NCBI GenBank assembly: GCA_944383885.1
Contig: CALWRF010000028.1
Coordinates: 78,272-142,271, forward strand
Length of the DNA stretch: 64,000 nt
Source: an uncultured Clostridia bacterium
GTDB taxonomy: Bacteria > Bacillota > Clostridia > Lachnospirales > Anaerotignaceae
Reading direction: 5' to 3'
The position numbers and the translations under genes are program-made. The notes under the pieces were generated by a model, which saw only the letters and a list, made by a program, of their open reading frames with translations, was not told where the DNA came from and searched no databases. This document shows positions 36,430 through 44,011 of the stretch, piece after piece. Within the stretch, counting starts at the first letter, position 1; every line of letters begins with the position of its first letter.

Positions 36430-37371
36430 TTACTGTTCTACAAGAATTTCTTTTGCTTTTTGTATAAAATTTGCGTCTTCTTTTATTTTTGTTGTTTGAT
36501 TTGCAACAGGCTCATTTATATTTGCATCAAACATACTGTCTCTTTTTACTGCCACAAAAAGCTTATTGTCAATAAATACAGTAGATACCTGACCATCAAT
36601 AGCATCTGCAAAGCGCATTATTTTTTCCATTCTTTGCGGCGTTAAAATATAATATGCATTGTGCTCATCACTGGCATAAACGCTGAAACGATTGTTAAAG
36701 CTCTCATTTTCAGTATGCATTTCATGCTCCGCTTTCCAGCCAATCATGTTAGACATATATTTTTTCTCAAAAATCTGAATATGTCCGTTGCTGTTCTTTA
36801 TGTCATCAAACTGAGTAATACAAATCATCTGTCCGCTGAATATTTCCTCAATATGTTTCCTTTTATGTCTTTTAACTGTTTTATATGTGGTAACATCACT
36901 TATTTTAAATCTGATATTCTCATATTCTCCAATAAGCAAATCTTCGCTGTCATAATATTTTTTCTCACCGCAATTTACAGCTGCTGCATTTCTTACATCG
37001 TCCCATGTAAAACCACCCTTTGGTATATACTGAAGTTGAGCAAAGCCTTTAATTGCACCTATAACCTGCAATACATATCTTGATTTAAAATTAGAATTAA
37101 ATTTATCATAAGGACGTTTTACGATTATGAGCCATAATATCAAAAATGTTCCTGCTGACAAAACAGCTACCCCAAACACGATTTCTGTAATAAAAATAAT
37201 GGATTCTCCTGTAGAAAGTGTAGATATTCCGTTGTCTTGCATTGCAAGAGTATAACCCAGCCATATATATAAAAGTGCCATAGCAATAAATAGAACGATT
37301 ACAACTTTCTCAAATATTTTTGCTTTTTGGCGCATTTTTTCAAGTTGCTCTACACTAATAAAATTTTCCAT
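36430..37371 (-). CDS. DUF3137 family membrane protein, copy C
   Basis: 313 residues with two membrane helices (about 22-43 and 56-84) and a DUF3137 domain. The C-terminal ~200 residues closely match copy B, and their DNA is alignable almost base for base in the last ~250 bases. The N-terminal helices are diverged. This indicates tandem duplication with later exchange of the 3' half. A 300-base AT-rich gap separates it from lemA. Confidence 0.8.
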   Translation of the reverse strand: MENFISVEQLEKMRQKAKIFEKVVIVLFIAMALLYIWLGYTLAMQDNGISTLSTGESIIFITEIVFGVAVLSAGTFLILWLIIVKRPYDKFNSNFKSRYVLQVIGAIKGFAQLQYIPKGGFTWDDVRNAAAVNCGEKKYYDSEDLLIGEYENIRFKISDVTTYKTVKRHKRKHIEEIFSGQMICITQFDDIKNSNGHIQIFEKKYMSNMIGWKAEHEMHTENESFNNRFSVYASDEHNAYYILTPQRMEKIMRFADAIDGQVSTVFIDNKLFVAVKRDSMFDANINEPVANQTTKIKEDANFIQKAKEILVEQ

Positions 37372-37516
37372 TATGTATCCTCACTTCAGTTTAACTTCAC
37401 TTTGTGTTTTTTCTTATTTAGTTACATTCAATTAACGCTAAAAATAAAATTATTTATTTAATTTTGATATTATATTTCATAAATTGTAACATCACTTCGT
37501 ATATATGATAAAAACA

Positions 37517-38002
37517 TTAAAAAACTGCCATAAGTCCAACAATAAAAACTAAATAAATCATTTCTGTTAATGATAAGTTATTTATTGGTATTAAATTTAC
37601 TAATATAAAAAGCGGATACATTATCCATGGAACTTCTATATTTGGTGTACCATAATCAGAAGCAATAAAAAATTTTGCAATAACAGCACCAGTAAATACA
37701 ATATATAATATAAGCCACACAGCGCCTGCCTTAAAAAACGGAAGGTGTCCCTGTCTTTCATGCAAATTAGGGACTTTCTTGTTAAATGTCGCAAATATAA
37801 CCATTTCATTTTCCGCTTCATAAGAAATATCGATTTTTCGCTTTCTATTTCTTTTATCATAAAACATTACTTCATAATAGAGATAGCGTTTATCATGAAT
37901 AATGCGAACTATATTTTTATAAGGGATAATATCTGAATATTCATTTGTATTTAACCCGGTTTCTGTAAATATACAGTTTTTGTCTTTCAATAGAACATTC
38001 AC
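37517..38002 (-). CDS. Small membrane protein, possible PH-like/YcxB-type
   Basis: 161 residues from GTG 38002, with AAGGG upstream; an in-frame extension upstream has no site. The N-terminal ~75 residues are a beta-rich cytosolic domain (FTETGLNTNEYSDIIPYKNI) reminiscent of YcxB-like PH folds. Two to three membrane helices fill the C-terminal half. I do not assign a family firmly. It lies 32 bases downstream of a DUF1963 gene. Confidence 0.6.
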   Translation of the reverse strand: MNVLLKDKNCIFTETGLNTNEYSDIIPYKNIVRIIHDKRYLYYEVMFYDKRNRKRKIDISYEAENEMVIFATFNKKVPNLHERQGHLPFFKAGAVWLILYIVFTGAVIAKFFIASDYGTPNIEVPWIMYPLFILVNLIPINNLSLTEMIYLVFIVGLMAVF

Positions 38003-38034
38003 TATTATCCCTTCTTTTATTATGAATACATTAT

Positions 38035-39057
38035 TTAAAAACAATTGTGATGACAAAGCAGAATATCATCAAACTTTGCATTTTTCAAATCTTCTTGTTT
38101 TATAAAAAACTGGAATGTATCTTCTTCCATTTCTTCTTTTGTTGTAAAGTCGTATTGAAATAGCAGCACATTATATTTTTCTCCATTTTCAATGTCAAGG
38201 CGGCTGTCTTTTTGGTGCAGTGCAGGGTGACCGCCTGCCTTTGTTCCCCAGTTTCCAAAATCCCAGCAAAGAGAATCAACGGCAGACTCATTGTTTTCAA
38301 TATCATATCCGGACTGCTTTATAACAATTTCCGGTGTTATAGCATTGCTGCATATTTCTTCATATCCAAAATCCGACACAATTCCGTCTATGCCTAAATA
38401 CATTGTGGCAGCCTCACAGGCGGAACGAAATGCCATTTTTCCCTCGAACCACGGCAGAGCCAAATGCCCTGGAATAGTTTGATAATTAAATTTAGCGTTT
38501 CTCCTTAATTCAGCCAGCAAAGATGGCTTATATTCTGGTATGCCCTTTCCTTCCATCATGGATAGAAACACACTGACTGGCTTTTCTTCTTTTTTACTTG
38601 CTTCACTCAGCCGTTTTTCATATTCTTCTTTGGAAATTGTTTCTCCGTTTATTGTTACAGTAGTTATAACTTTTGTTGGTGTGAACTGCTGTATGTCTAT
38701 GTCTTGCTGTAAAGATACATCTGGTGACGGATAGAAACGCACAGCATAAAGCTGACGCAGTTTTTCAGGGTCATCTATTTTTTCCTCAAAACGTGTTTCA
38801 TCTGTATCCAAAAAGAACTGGAGCAGTCCCTTTTCTGGAAAGCCTTCTATGTGAGGCATTTTAGAAAAATTAATCTGTGCCAAAAACTGCATTTGCTCGC
38901 CTTCAGGACAGATCGGTATGCTTTTTCCATGCGGCAGATAAAATATACTTCCGAATTTACTGTCAATACATGTGGCTGTTTTATCAGTAACTGAAATATG
39001 TACAGAAGGAAGCTTTGTTTTTTCCAACACGGACTGTATTACTTTTTTACTTCTCAT
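38035..39057 (-). CDS. DUF1963 (YwqG-like) protein
   Basis: 340 residues from ATG 39057, behind AAAGGAG. It has the DUF1963 pattern: GSIFYLPHGKSIPICPEGEQ, MQFLAQINFSKMPHIEGFPE, GLLQFFLDTDE, and a C-terminal GGHPALHQKD...LLFQYDF. DUF1963 is a predicted immunity domain. A ~100-residue insert between the two halves contains a conserved-looking KEEYEKRLSEA helix. Soluble. Confidence 0.88.
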   Translation of the reverse strand: MRSKKVIQSVLEKTKLPSVHISVTDKTATCIDSKFGSIFYLPHGKSIPICPEGEQMQFLAQINFSKMPHIEGFPEKGLLQFFLDTDETRFEEKIDDPEKLRQLYAVRFYPSPDVSLQQDIDIQQFTPTKVITTVTINGETISKEEYEKRLSEASKKEEKPVSVFLSMMEGKGIPEYKPSLLAELRRNAKFNYQTIPGHLALPWFEGKMAFRSACEAATMYLGIDGIVSDFGYEEICSNAITPEIVIKQSGYDIENNESAVDSLCWDFGNWGTKAGGHPALHQKDSRLDIENGEKYNVLLFQYDFTTKEEMEEDTFQFFIKQEDLKNAKFDDILLCHHNCF

Positions 39058-39082
39058 AAAAACCTCTCCTTTAATTGCAAAG

Positions 39083-39538
39083 TTATAATCCAAATTTTGC
39101 CCAGTCATTTACATTTGTAATTACAGGCAGATAGCAATCCAGTTCAAATTCCGCGGTTTTGTACGGTCTTGCATAGCCGTCAGTAACAGCTGTTCCGCTG
39201 CACTTAATATGCGCCCTGTCATTTTCAAATTCAATAACAGTTAATTTATAGTTTTCCAAAGGCTCATGCTCAAAAATATATAGTGTATCTTCCCTTATCA
39301 CAGCTTCCTCTATGGTCTTAACTTCAAACGTTTTGCCTATCACTGCTTCCAGATTGTCTGAATCTATGGGAATTGCATTTATGCATAAATAAGGCGTAAT
39401 TTCTTCATCCATGAATGTATTTGCATGAAAATAACAATCAATACTAAATTCATATCCATCATCATTATAAATAAAAAAAGCTGTATCTCTGCTTTCAGTA
39501 TTAAGCTCAAATAAAATGCCGTCTAATATTAACGCCAA
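39083..39538 (-). CDS. Hypothetical beta-rich protein (immunity-type context)
   Basis: 151 residues. The start is probably TTG 39538 (GGAG about 10 bases upstream). The sequence alternates short strands and acidic turns (EFSIDCYFHANTF, VTDGYARPYKTAEFELDCYL), and has no membrane span. I do not recognise the family. It lies 25 bases before the DUF1963 gene, which suggests co-expression. Confidence 0.6.
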   Translation of the reverse strand: MALILDGILFELNTESRDTAFFIYNDDGYEFSIDCYFHANTFMDEEITPYLCINAIPIDSDNLEAVIGKTFEVKTIEEAVIREDTLYIFEHEPLENYKLTVIEFENDRAHIKCSGTAVTDGYARPYKTAEFELDCYLPVITNVNDWAKFGL

Positions 39539-39609
39539 ATTTCATCAACTCCAAATTTTATATTTGTTAAATACTTATTCATATATCTCTTTTTCGCTTG
39601 CCTGAATTA

Positions 39610-40383
39610 TTACTCATCACATTCTTTTATGTAGGCAATACAGTTTAATATTTCTCCACTGCTTTCATCAAATTTTACTAATAAAAGTATATGGTTGTCC
39701 TCATCATAGGCACACCCCAATAAGGCGTTTCCATCATAAAATGATGGATATTTTACCAATAAATCAAAGTCTATTTCATAATTTTTCAATTCCTCATCAG
39801 AAGATGTTTCTATACTCCAGCCCTCATCTTCCAATGCGTCCATTGCCGTATCGTACATTTCACATGACAAAACGTCGCAAAAAACACGCATTAAAAATTC
39901 AGATAAGCTGTTTGTATAAAGTTTCCATTCGCAAATAGAATCACACTCATGATTCATATATACAGGCGGGTCGCTCTTATCTAAATCTGTATTGCAAATA
40001 CCAAACTCTATCACTCCTGCCGCAAAATCACTGCCAATTAACAGATAGTTTGGAACTATGTCTTTCCATTTATCTTTTGGAAGTTTATGAAATTGGTAAT
40101 ACTCACTTTTCCCAGCGGCACTTTTATCTGTTTTACAATATTCTTTTTCGTCTTTAATGTTCTCTTCTATATCATCGTAAAGAAAACGAATAAGCCTTCT
40201 TGTTTGCACCCAAACATCTGATGTTGAAAATAAATCAGTATTAACCGCAAAAGACAAAAAATCATTGAGCACAGCAGGAATAACAATTCCTTTTTGCTGG
40301 TCGCTTAAAATATTATCTTTGCTTCTTTTACAGCCCATTTTTTTAAGTATTTCTGTTACGGTTAAGTTGTACTTAAAACTCAC
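39610..40383 (-). CDS. SUKH (SMI1/KNR4)-like protein
   Basis: 257 residues from GTG 40383, behind AGGAGG. An N-terminal helical part is followed by IVPNYLLIGSDFAAGVIEFG and LDKSDPPVYMNHE, the pattern of SMI1/KNR4 folds, the largest immunity superfamily of polymorphic toxins. The C-terminal region is acidic. It follows the gene at 40404 by 20 bases. Confidence in the superfamily is moderate. Confidence 0.6.
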   Translation of the reverse strand: MSFKYNLTVTEILKKMGCKRSKDNILSDQQKGIVIPAVLNDFLSFAVNTDLFSTSDVWVQTRRLIRFLYDDIEENIKDEKEYCKTDKSAAGKSEYYQFHKLPKDKWKDIVPNYLLIGSDFAAGVIEFGICNTDLDKSDPPVYMNHECDSICEWKLYTNSLSEFLMRVFCDVLSCEMYDTAMDALEDEGWSIETSSDEELKNYEIDFDLLVKYPSFYDGNALLGCAYDEDNHILLLVKFDESSGEILNCIAYIKECDE

Positions 40384-40403
40384 ATCTATGCACCTCCTGA
40401 TGA

Positions 40404-41003
40404 TTATGTATTTAATATGGTAGAAAGATATTCGCTCTCTACAAATTCTCCCCAGCCGTTTTTCTGCTCCATTGTCATATTGCCTACCATGCCTATATCC
40501 GGCAGTGTCATGTTGTGCAGGTCGAAAATATGCTTCATATCTAAAAACAGATACATGGATGAAACACTGGCAGCACCAAAATCACGGCACTCACATTCGT
40601 TTGAAAATTCTACAGGCATTTTCAAAACTTGATTTATTTCATCTTCGGGATTTCCGTCTGTAATGCCTTGAAATAAATCCACCAATTCATAATAATCTTT
40701 TTCAGTAAGCTGTCCGTCAAAATCATCTTTTGCTTCTTCATAAGTGTTATATTCAAATAGATACTCTGGCACCACAACAGAGTATATATCCCAGCCTTCG
40801 TTCCAGTACCTGTTTGTCCACTGCCAGCATCTTTTTGCCACAGGCGTCCAGTCTTTTTGCGGATAAAGAGCAGTTAAATATTTTTCAACGCACATAAATA
40901 AATAGCACAGTCTTCCTGTTAAAGAAAGCTTTCTTAAACTTTTTACAAGTTTTTTATTTTGTTTTTCTTCTTCTGTTTTCCATTTTAAAAACACATCAGC
41001 CAC
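40404..41003 (-). CDS. Hypothetical immunity-type protein
   Basis: 199 residues, start GTG 41003 with a poor ribosome site. Trp- and acid-rich helical protein (WNEGWDIYSVVVPEYLFEY, KNGWGEFVESEYL) with no membrane span. I do not recognise the family; composition and position agree with the immunity-type block that it heads. No toxin is encoded upstream. Confidence 0.55.
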   Translation of the reverse strand: MADVFLKWKTEEEKQNKKLVKSLRKLSLTGRLCYLFMCVEKYLTALYPQKDWTPVAKRCWQWTNRYWNEGWDIYSVVVPEYLFEYNTYEEAKDDFDGQLTEKDYYELVDLFQGITDGNPEDEINQVLKMPVEFSNECECRDFGAASVSSMYLFLDMKHIFDLHNMTLPDIGMVGNMTMEQKNGWGEFVESEYLSTILNT

Positions 41004-41869
41004 ACTGCTTTCTTGGATTTTATAATTGTATCTGTCATATTTAATAAAATTAGATATAATCTGACTATATCCTGCATAATGCTTTTAAAGTATTAGAAAT
41101 AATTTTTACTTTCTTCCTATAATTAAATATATCGAAATATAATAATGAAAATTAATAATAAATTATATGTAATTGAATAAAAATTTTTTTGTTTTTAATT
41201 CTTTTAATCAAACAGCAGTAAACAAAACGCAAGCACTTAAATTTCACAATATATAAAAATTATAAATCTAAATTTCTTTTTCGTAAATAAATGTATCATG
41301 CAAAGTATAATCCTAAATTGGAATTATTTTGAAAACTAAGTTGAGGCAAACTTTGTGAAATATTGAAAAATTAATTTCTTTATCTGCATAAATTTGAATT
41401 AGATAGACAAGCAGCGGCTGATTATTACAATAATAAAACGAATTAAGACATGCATAAAGGCTTGCTCCCTGCCCTTTGCAGGAAACAAGCCTTTATAGCT
41501 TTATAACAAATCTTTAATTAAATATTATTGTTCAGCTTTTTAATTTTGGGTCAAAAATATTTAGCCGCATTTTTTGAGCAGTATAACCACTTAAAATATA
41601 AATTAATTTTGAATTATTGACTAAATTAGAAAATCATTACAGACTGTCTATAATTTGCTGTTTTCCGCCAAATGAATAATTAAAATAACATTTCTGCGCT
41701 TAGACGAAACATAAAACCATAACATAATCAAATAAATATATACACATATATTCTGCTGTTTAATCCGCAAAACCCTGAAAATTTCAATACATGGATAGGT
41801 TCTGTTAATTTATATATTATGCCATAGGCAGAAACACTGCCATAATCACGTATTTAATAATAAGTTTAA
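41004..41869. other. Long AT-rich intergenic region
   Basis: About 870 bases without a supported gene. The only strong feature is a hairpin at 41454-41496. The region probably marks the edge of the immunity-type block. Confidence 0.45.
41454..41496. terminator. Isolated stem-loop
   Basis: ATAAAGGCTTG / CAAGCCTTTAT, 11 pairs, with an inner CCTGC/GCAGG pair in the loop. It is isolated in non-coding DNA; possibly the terminator of a lost gene or of a small RNA. Confidence 0.45.
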
Positions 41870-42421
41870 TTATTCAATTTTAATTCCAAGCTTATAAGCC
41901 TGTTCAACTTCCGGTTTTCCTTTTATATCTCCAATATCGCCGTTTCCTCCGGCAAGAACACAGCCCAAATTTTTCCAGCGCAAATGTTCTGTTAAATGAT
42001 TATAATAAGTGAGTACATCATCAAAGTTACAGCCCTCAGCCGCCATAAGAAGTACCGATGCTCTGTTATTGCCTCTCAAAAGGTTCTCTCCGCCTTCTTC
42101 AAGAGCAAACAGTCTGTCTATGGCTGTTCTTATTTGACCGCTCATATTCCAATAATAAAGAGGCGATGCTAAAACTACAATGTCGCATTCCTTAACCGCC
42201 GGATAAATTTTATCCATGTCATCATTTTGAACACATGGGAATTTTTGATTGTTATTGCCGCCAAAACAGCCCTTGCAGCCATGTATATCCATAGAATCAA
42301 GAAAAAACTCAGTAACTTTATTGCCTGCGCTTTCAGCCCCTTCAGTAAATGATTTTACAAGAGCTGATGTATTCCCATTTCTTCGTGGACTTCCATTTAA
42401 TATTACAATTTTCTTATTCAT
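41870..42421 (-). CDS. Iron-sulfur flavoprotein-like NADPH FMN reductase, copy 1
   Basis: 183 residues, flavodoxin-like fold. Phosphate loop GSPRRNGNTSALVKSF, cysteine motif HGCKGCFGGNNNQKFPC, flavin-site LASPLYYWNMSGQI. It follows copy 2 by 15 bases. AGGAGC precedes ATG 42421. An HxlR regulator is divergent, as is common for such reductases in Clostridia. Confidence 0.88.
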   Translation of the reverse strand: MNKKIVILNGSPRRNGNTSALVKSFTEGAESAGNKVTEFFLDSMDIHGCKGCFGGNNNQKFPCVQNDDMDKIYPAVKECDIVVLASPLYYWNMSGQIRTAIDRLFALEEGGENLLRGNNRASVLLMAAEGCNFDDVLTYYNHLTEHLRWKNLGCVLAGGNGDIGDIKGKPEVEQAYKLGIKIE

Positions 42422-42436
42422 AGTTTTGCTCCTGTT

Positions 42437-42982
42437 TTATATTTTATCTGCAAGGGCAGCTGCCTGCTTACATCCATCGGTATTATTAATATCACCAGCA
42501 TTTAAAACTCCGGTGATAAGCACTTCGCCAACCATTTTCCATTTATTTAAAGCCGCTGTACGCTCTATTGGGATACGCACCCCATCAAATACAGTAATAT
42601 CTTTTTCCTCACAGCAGGCAATCAAAGCGCACTCTTTGCCAGAAATATCTTTGCCGCCTACAACTAATGAATAAATTCGGTCAATCACTCCTTTAATTTG
42701 TGCCGGTATAGAATACCAGTAAACCGGCATAGTAAATACAACAGCGTCAGCTTTTAAGATATCTGGCGCGATAATATTAAAATCATCGTCATACGAACAA
42801 GCTTTACCTGTTTTAAAACACGTCTCGCAGGCGTGACAGCCTCCAACATTCATCATAGCTGCATCAAACCGGGAAATTTCATATCCTTTGGCTTCAGCAG
42901 CCTTAACAAAAGCGTCTGTCATCGCAAAGCTGTTACCCTTTTTGCGAGGACTTCCAGTAATTACAACAATTTTCTTACTCAT
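42437..42982 (-). CDS. Iron-sulfur flavoprotein-like NADPH FMN reductase, copy 2
   Basis: 181 residues. Phosphate loop GSPRKKGNSFAMTDAF, cysteine motif CHACETCFKTGKAC (close to the CX2CX2CX4-7C ligand set of iron-sulfur flavoproteins), flavin-site TMPVYWYSIPAQIK. AGGAGG precedes ATG 42982. It is first in a two-gene operon and divergent from the HxlR gene at 43324. Confidence 0.88.
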   Translation of the reverse strand: MSKKIVVITGSPRKKGNSFAMTDAFVKAAEAKGYEISRFDAAMMNVGGCHACETCFKTGKACSYDDDFNIIAPDILKADAVVFTMPVYWYSIPAQIKGVIDRIYSLVVGGKDISGKECALIACCEEKDITVFDGVRIPIERTAALNKWKMVGEVLITGVLNAGDINNTDGCKQAAALADKI

Positions 42983-43094
42983 AAAATATTCCTCCTTTTT
43001 AATAAGGCGGTCAGCTAAATATCAAGACCACCATAATTAGGTTATTCCTTAATTGTCAGAGTTCTGATTACGCGCTTTTGCCACGCATTTCAAT

Positions 43095-43181
43095 TCACTT
43101 GTCAATTTTAAGGATAAGAAGCACATCAGTAAAATATATTCTGTTTTCCCATTTATGTTCAGTAACGCTTAATAAAGCCAT
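43095..43181 (-). CDS. Possible 28-residue ORF or gene remnant
   Basis: ATG 43181 follows AAGGAAG at good spacing and opens a 28-codon frame (MALLSVTEHKWENRIYFTDV...) ending at 43095. It lies in the gap between an HxlR gene and the reductase operon, and could be a leader peptide or a decayed gene. Weak evidence. Confidence 0.25.
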   Translation of the reverse strand: MALLSVTEHKWENRIYFTDVLLILKIDK

Positions 43182-43258
43182 AGTTTCTTCCTTGCCAACA
43201 GAATTGACTTTTTTATTTTGCCATATTATAATAATAGCAATAATAATATAAAAAACAA

Positions 43259-43285
43259 GTACGCACATTTAAGTATAATAATTAC
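43259..43285. promoter_or_regulatory. Candidate HxlR operator, copy 2
   Basis: GTACGCAC, 4 bases, AAGT, 7 bases, TTAC; blocks and spacing identical to 31031-31057. It lies 38 bases before the HxlR start codon and within the divergent promoter region of the reductase operon. Confidence 0.6.
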
Positions 43286-43323
43286 ATTTAGGTTCAATAC
43301 TTACCAAAAGGATAGTGTAAAAA

Positions 43324-43656
43324 ATGAGTAAACGGTGCATTTCAAAAGAATCCCTTACAACAACTGGATTCAGTTATACTTTATCTTTAATTAACGGAAA
43401 ATATAAAATGACAATTTTATATACGCTTATGGAATTTGGTGTGGTTCGTTTTAATGAAATGAAAAAATATATCGGCGAAATATCATATAAGACATTAAGC
43501 TCTACATTAAAAGAACTGGAAGCCGATAAACTTATACATCGAGAAGAATACCCTCAAATACCTCCTAAGGTTGAATACAGCTTAACCGAGCGAGGAAAAA
43601 CTCTTATCCCAATATTAGACTCCATGTGTGAATGGGGCGACAACAACCGTCTGTGA
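43324..43656 (+). CDS. HxlR-family transcriptional regulator
   Basis: 110-residue winged helix. CISKESLTTTGFSYTLSLING is followed by KYKMTILYTLMEFGVVRFNE, the HxlR core, then a wing (VEYSLTERGKTL) and LIPILDSMCEWG. Two N-terminal cysteines are replaced by a single Cys4. It is divergent from the two flavin reductases, which are its likely targets through the box at 43259. Confidence 0.88.
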   Translation: MSKRCISKESLTTTGFSYTLSLINGKYKMTILYTLMEFGVVRFNEMKKYIGEISYKTLSSTLKELEADKLIHREEYPQIPPKVEYSLTERGKTLIPILDSMCEWGDNNRL

Positions 43657-43751
43657 AATTTTAAACTTTTGGATTTTATAATTTTTAAACTCCTATTTAT
43701 TAATTCATACATTAAATATTCTATAATAATTTAAACTTATTGATTTTCCCC

Positions 43752-43780
43752 TTGACTTATTTAAAATTCATTTGTATAAT
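43752..43780 (+). promoter_or_regulatory. Predicted promoter of the P-type ATPase
   Basis: TTGACT (43752-43757), 17-base spacer, TATAAT (43775-43780). Start expected near 43787, giving a leader of about 225 bases before the ATPase start codon. Confidence 0.75.
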
Positions 43781-43820
43781 GAATTTCAACTAATTAATGA
43801 AAGGGACTGAAATAAATACT

Positions 43821-43907
43821 ATGGATGACTCTGACAGTAGCGACTCTGACCGAAATAATTACCATAAATTAAATATATGTTTATGTAAAGGCATAACCTG
43901 TGTCTGA
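43821..43907 (+). CDS. Putative Asp/Ser-rich leader peptide of the P-type ATPase
   Basis: A 28-codon ORF inside the leader. It begins MDDSDSSDSDR and ends with the Cys-containing CLCKGITCV; the stop TGA (43905-43907) lies within the terminator stem. An in-frame ATG at 43797 would add eight residues. The SD-like AAAGGG is about 15 bases from ATG 43821, so translation is not certain. Runs of acidic residues near the start are known to destabilise bacterial ribosomes at low magnesium, a device used by mgtL leaders. A similar sensing role here is inference. Confidence 0.45.
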   Translation: MDDSDSSDSDRNNYHKLNICLCKGITCV

Positions 43908-43934
43908 TTATCGGACAGCAGGCTATGCCTTTTT
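43889..43934 (+). terminator. Intrinsic terminator in the P-type ATPase leader (attenuator)
   Basis: AGGCATA (43889-43895) pairs with TATGCCT (43924-43930), and CCTG/CAGG and TGTC/GACA extend the stem inward. TTTTT follows. It lies about 80 bases upstream of the ATPase start codon, well downstream of the promoter, so it can only work as an attenuator. A second small hairpin (ACCGC/GCGGT, about 43948-43972) separates it from the AAAGGAG site. Confidence 0.8.
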
Positions 43935-44011
43935 GTGTTTATTTTTGCTGACTACCGCTTAAAGGCGGTCAGAATATAAATTTAATAAAAGAAAGGAGTG
44001 ATTGATCCACT

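Noticed and set aside
43797..43972. yybP-ykoY (manganese) or M-box riboswitch before the P-type ATPase
   Set aside because: I could not match the conserved loops of either class to the leader; a leader ORF overlapping a terminator explains it better. A covariance-model search would decide.
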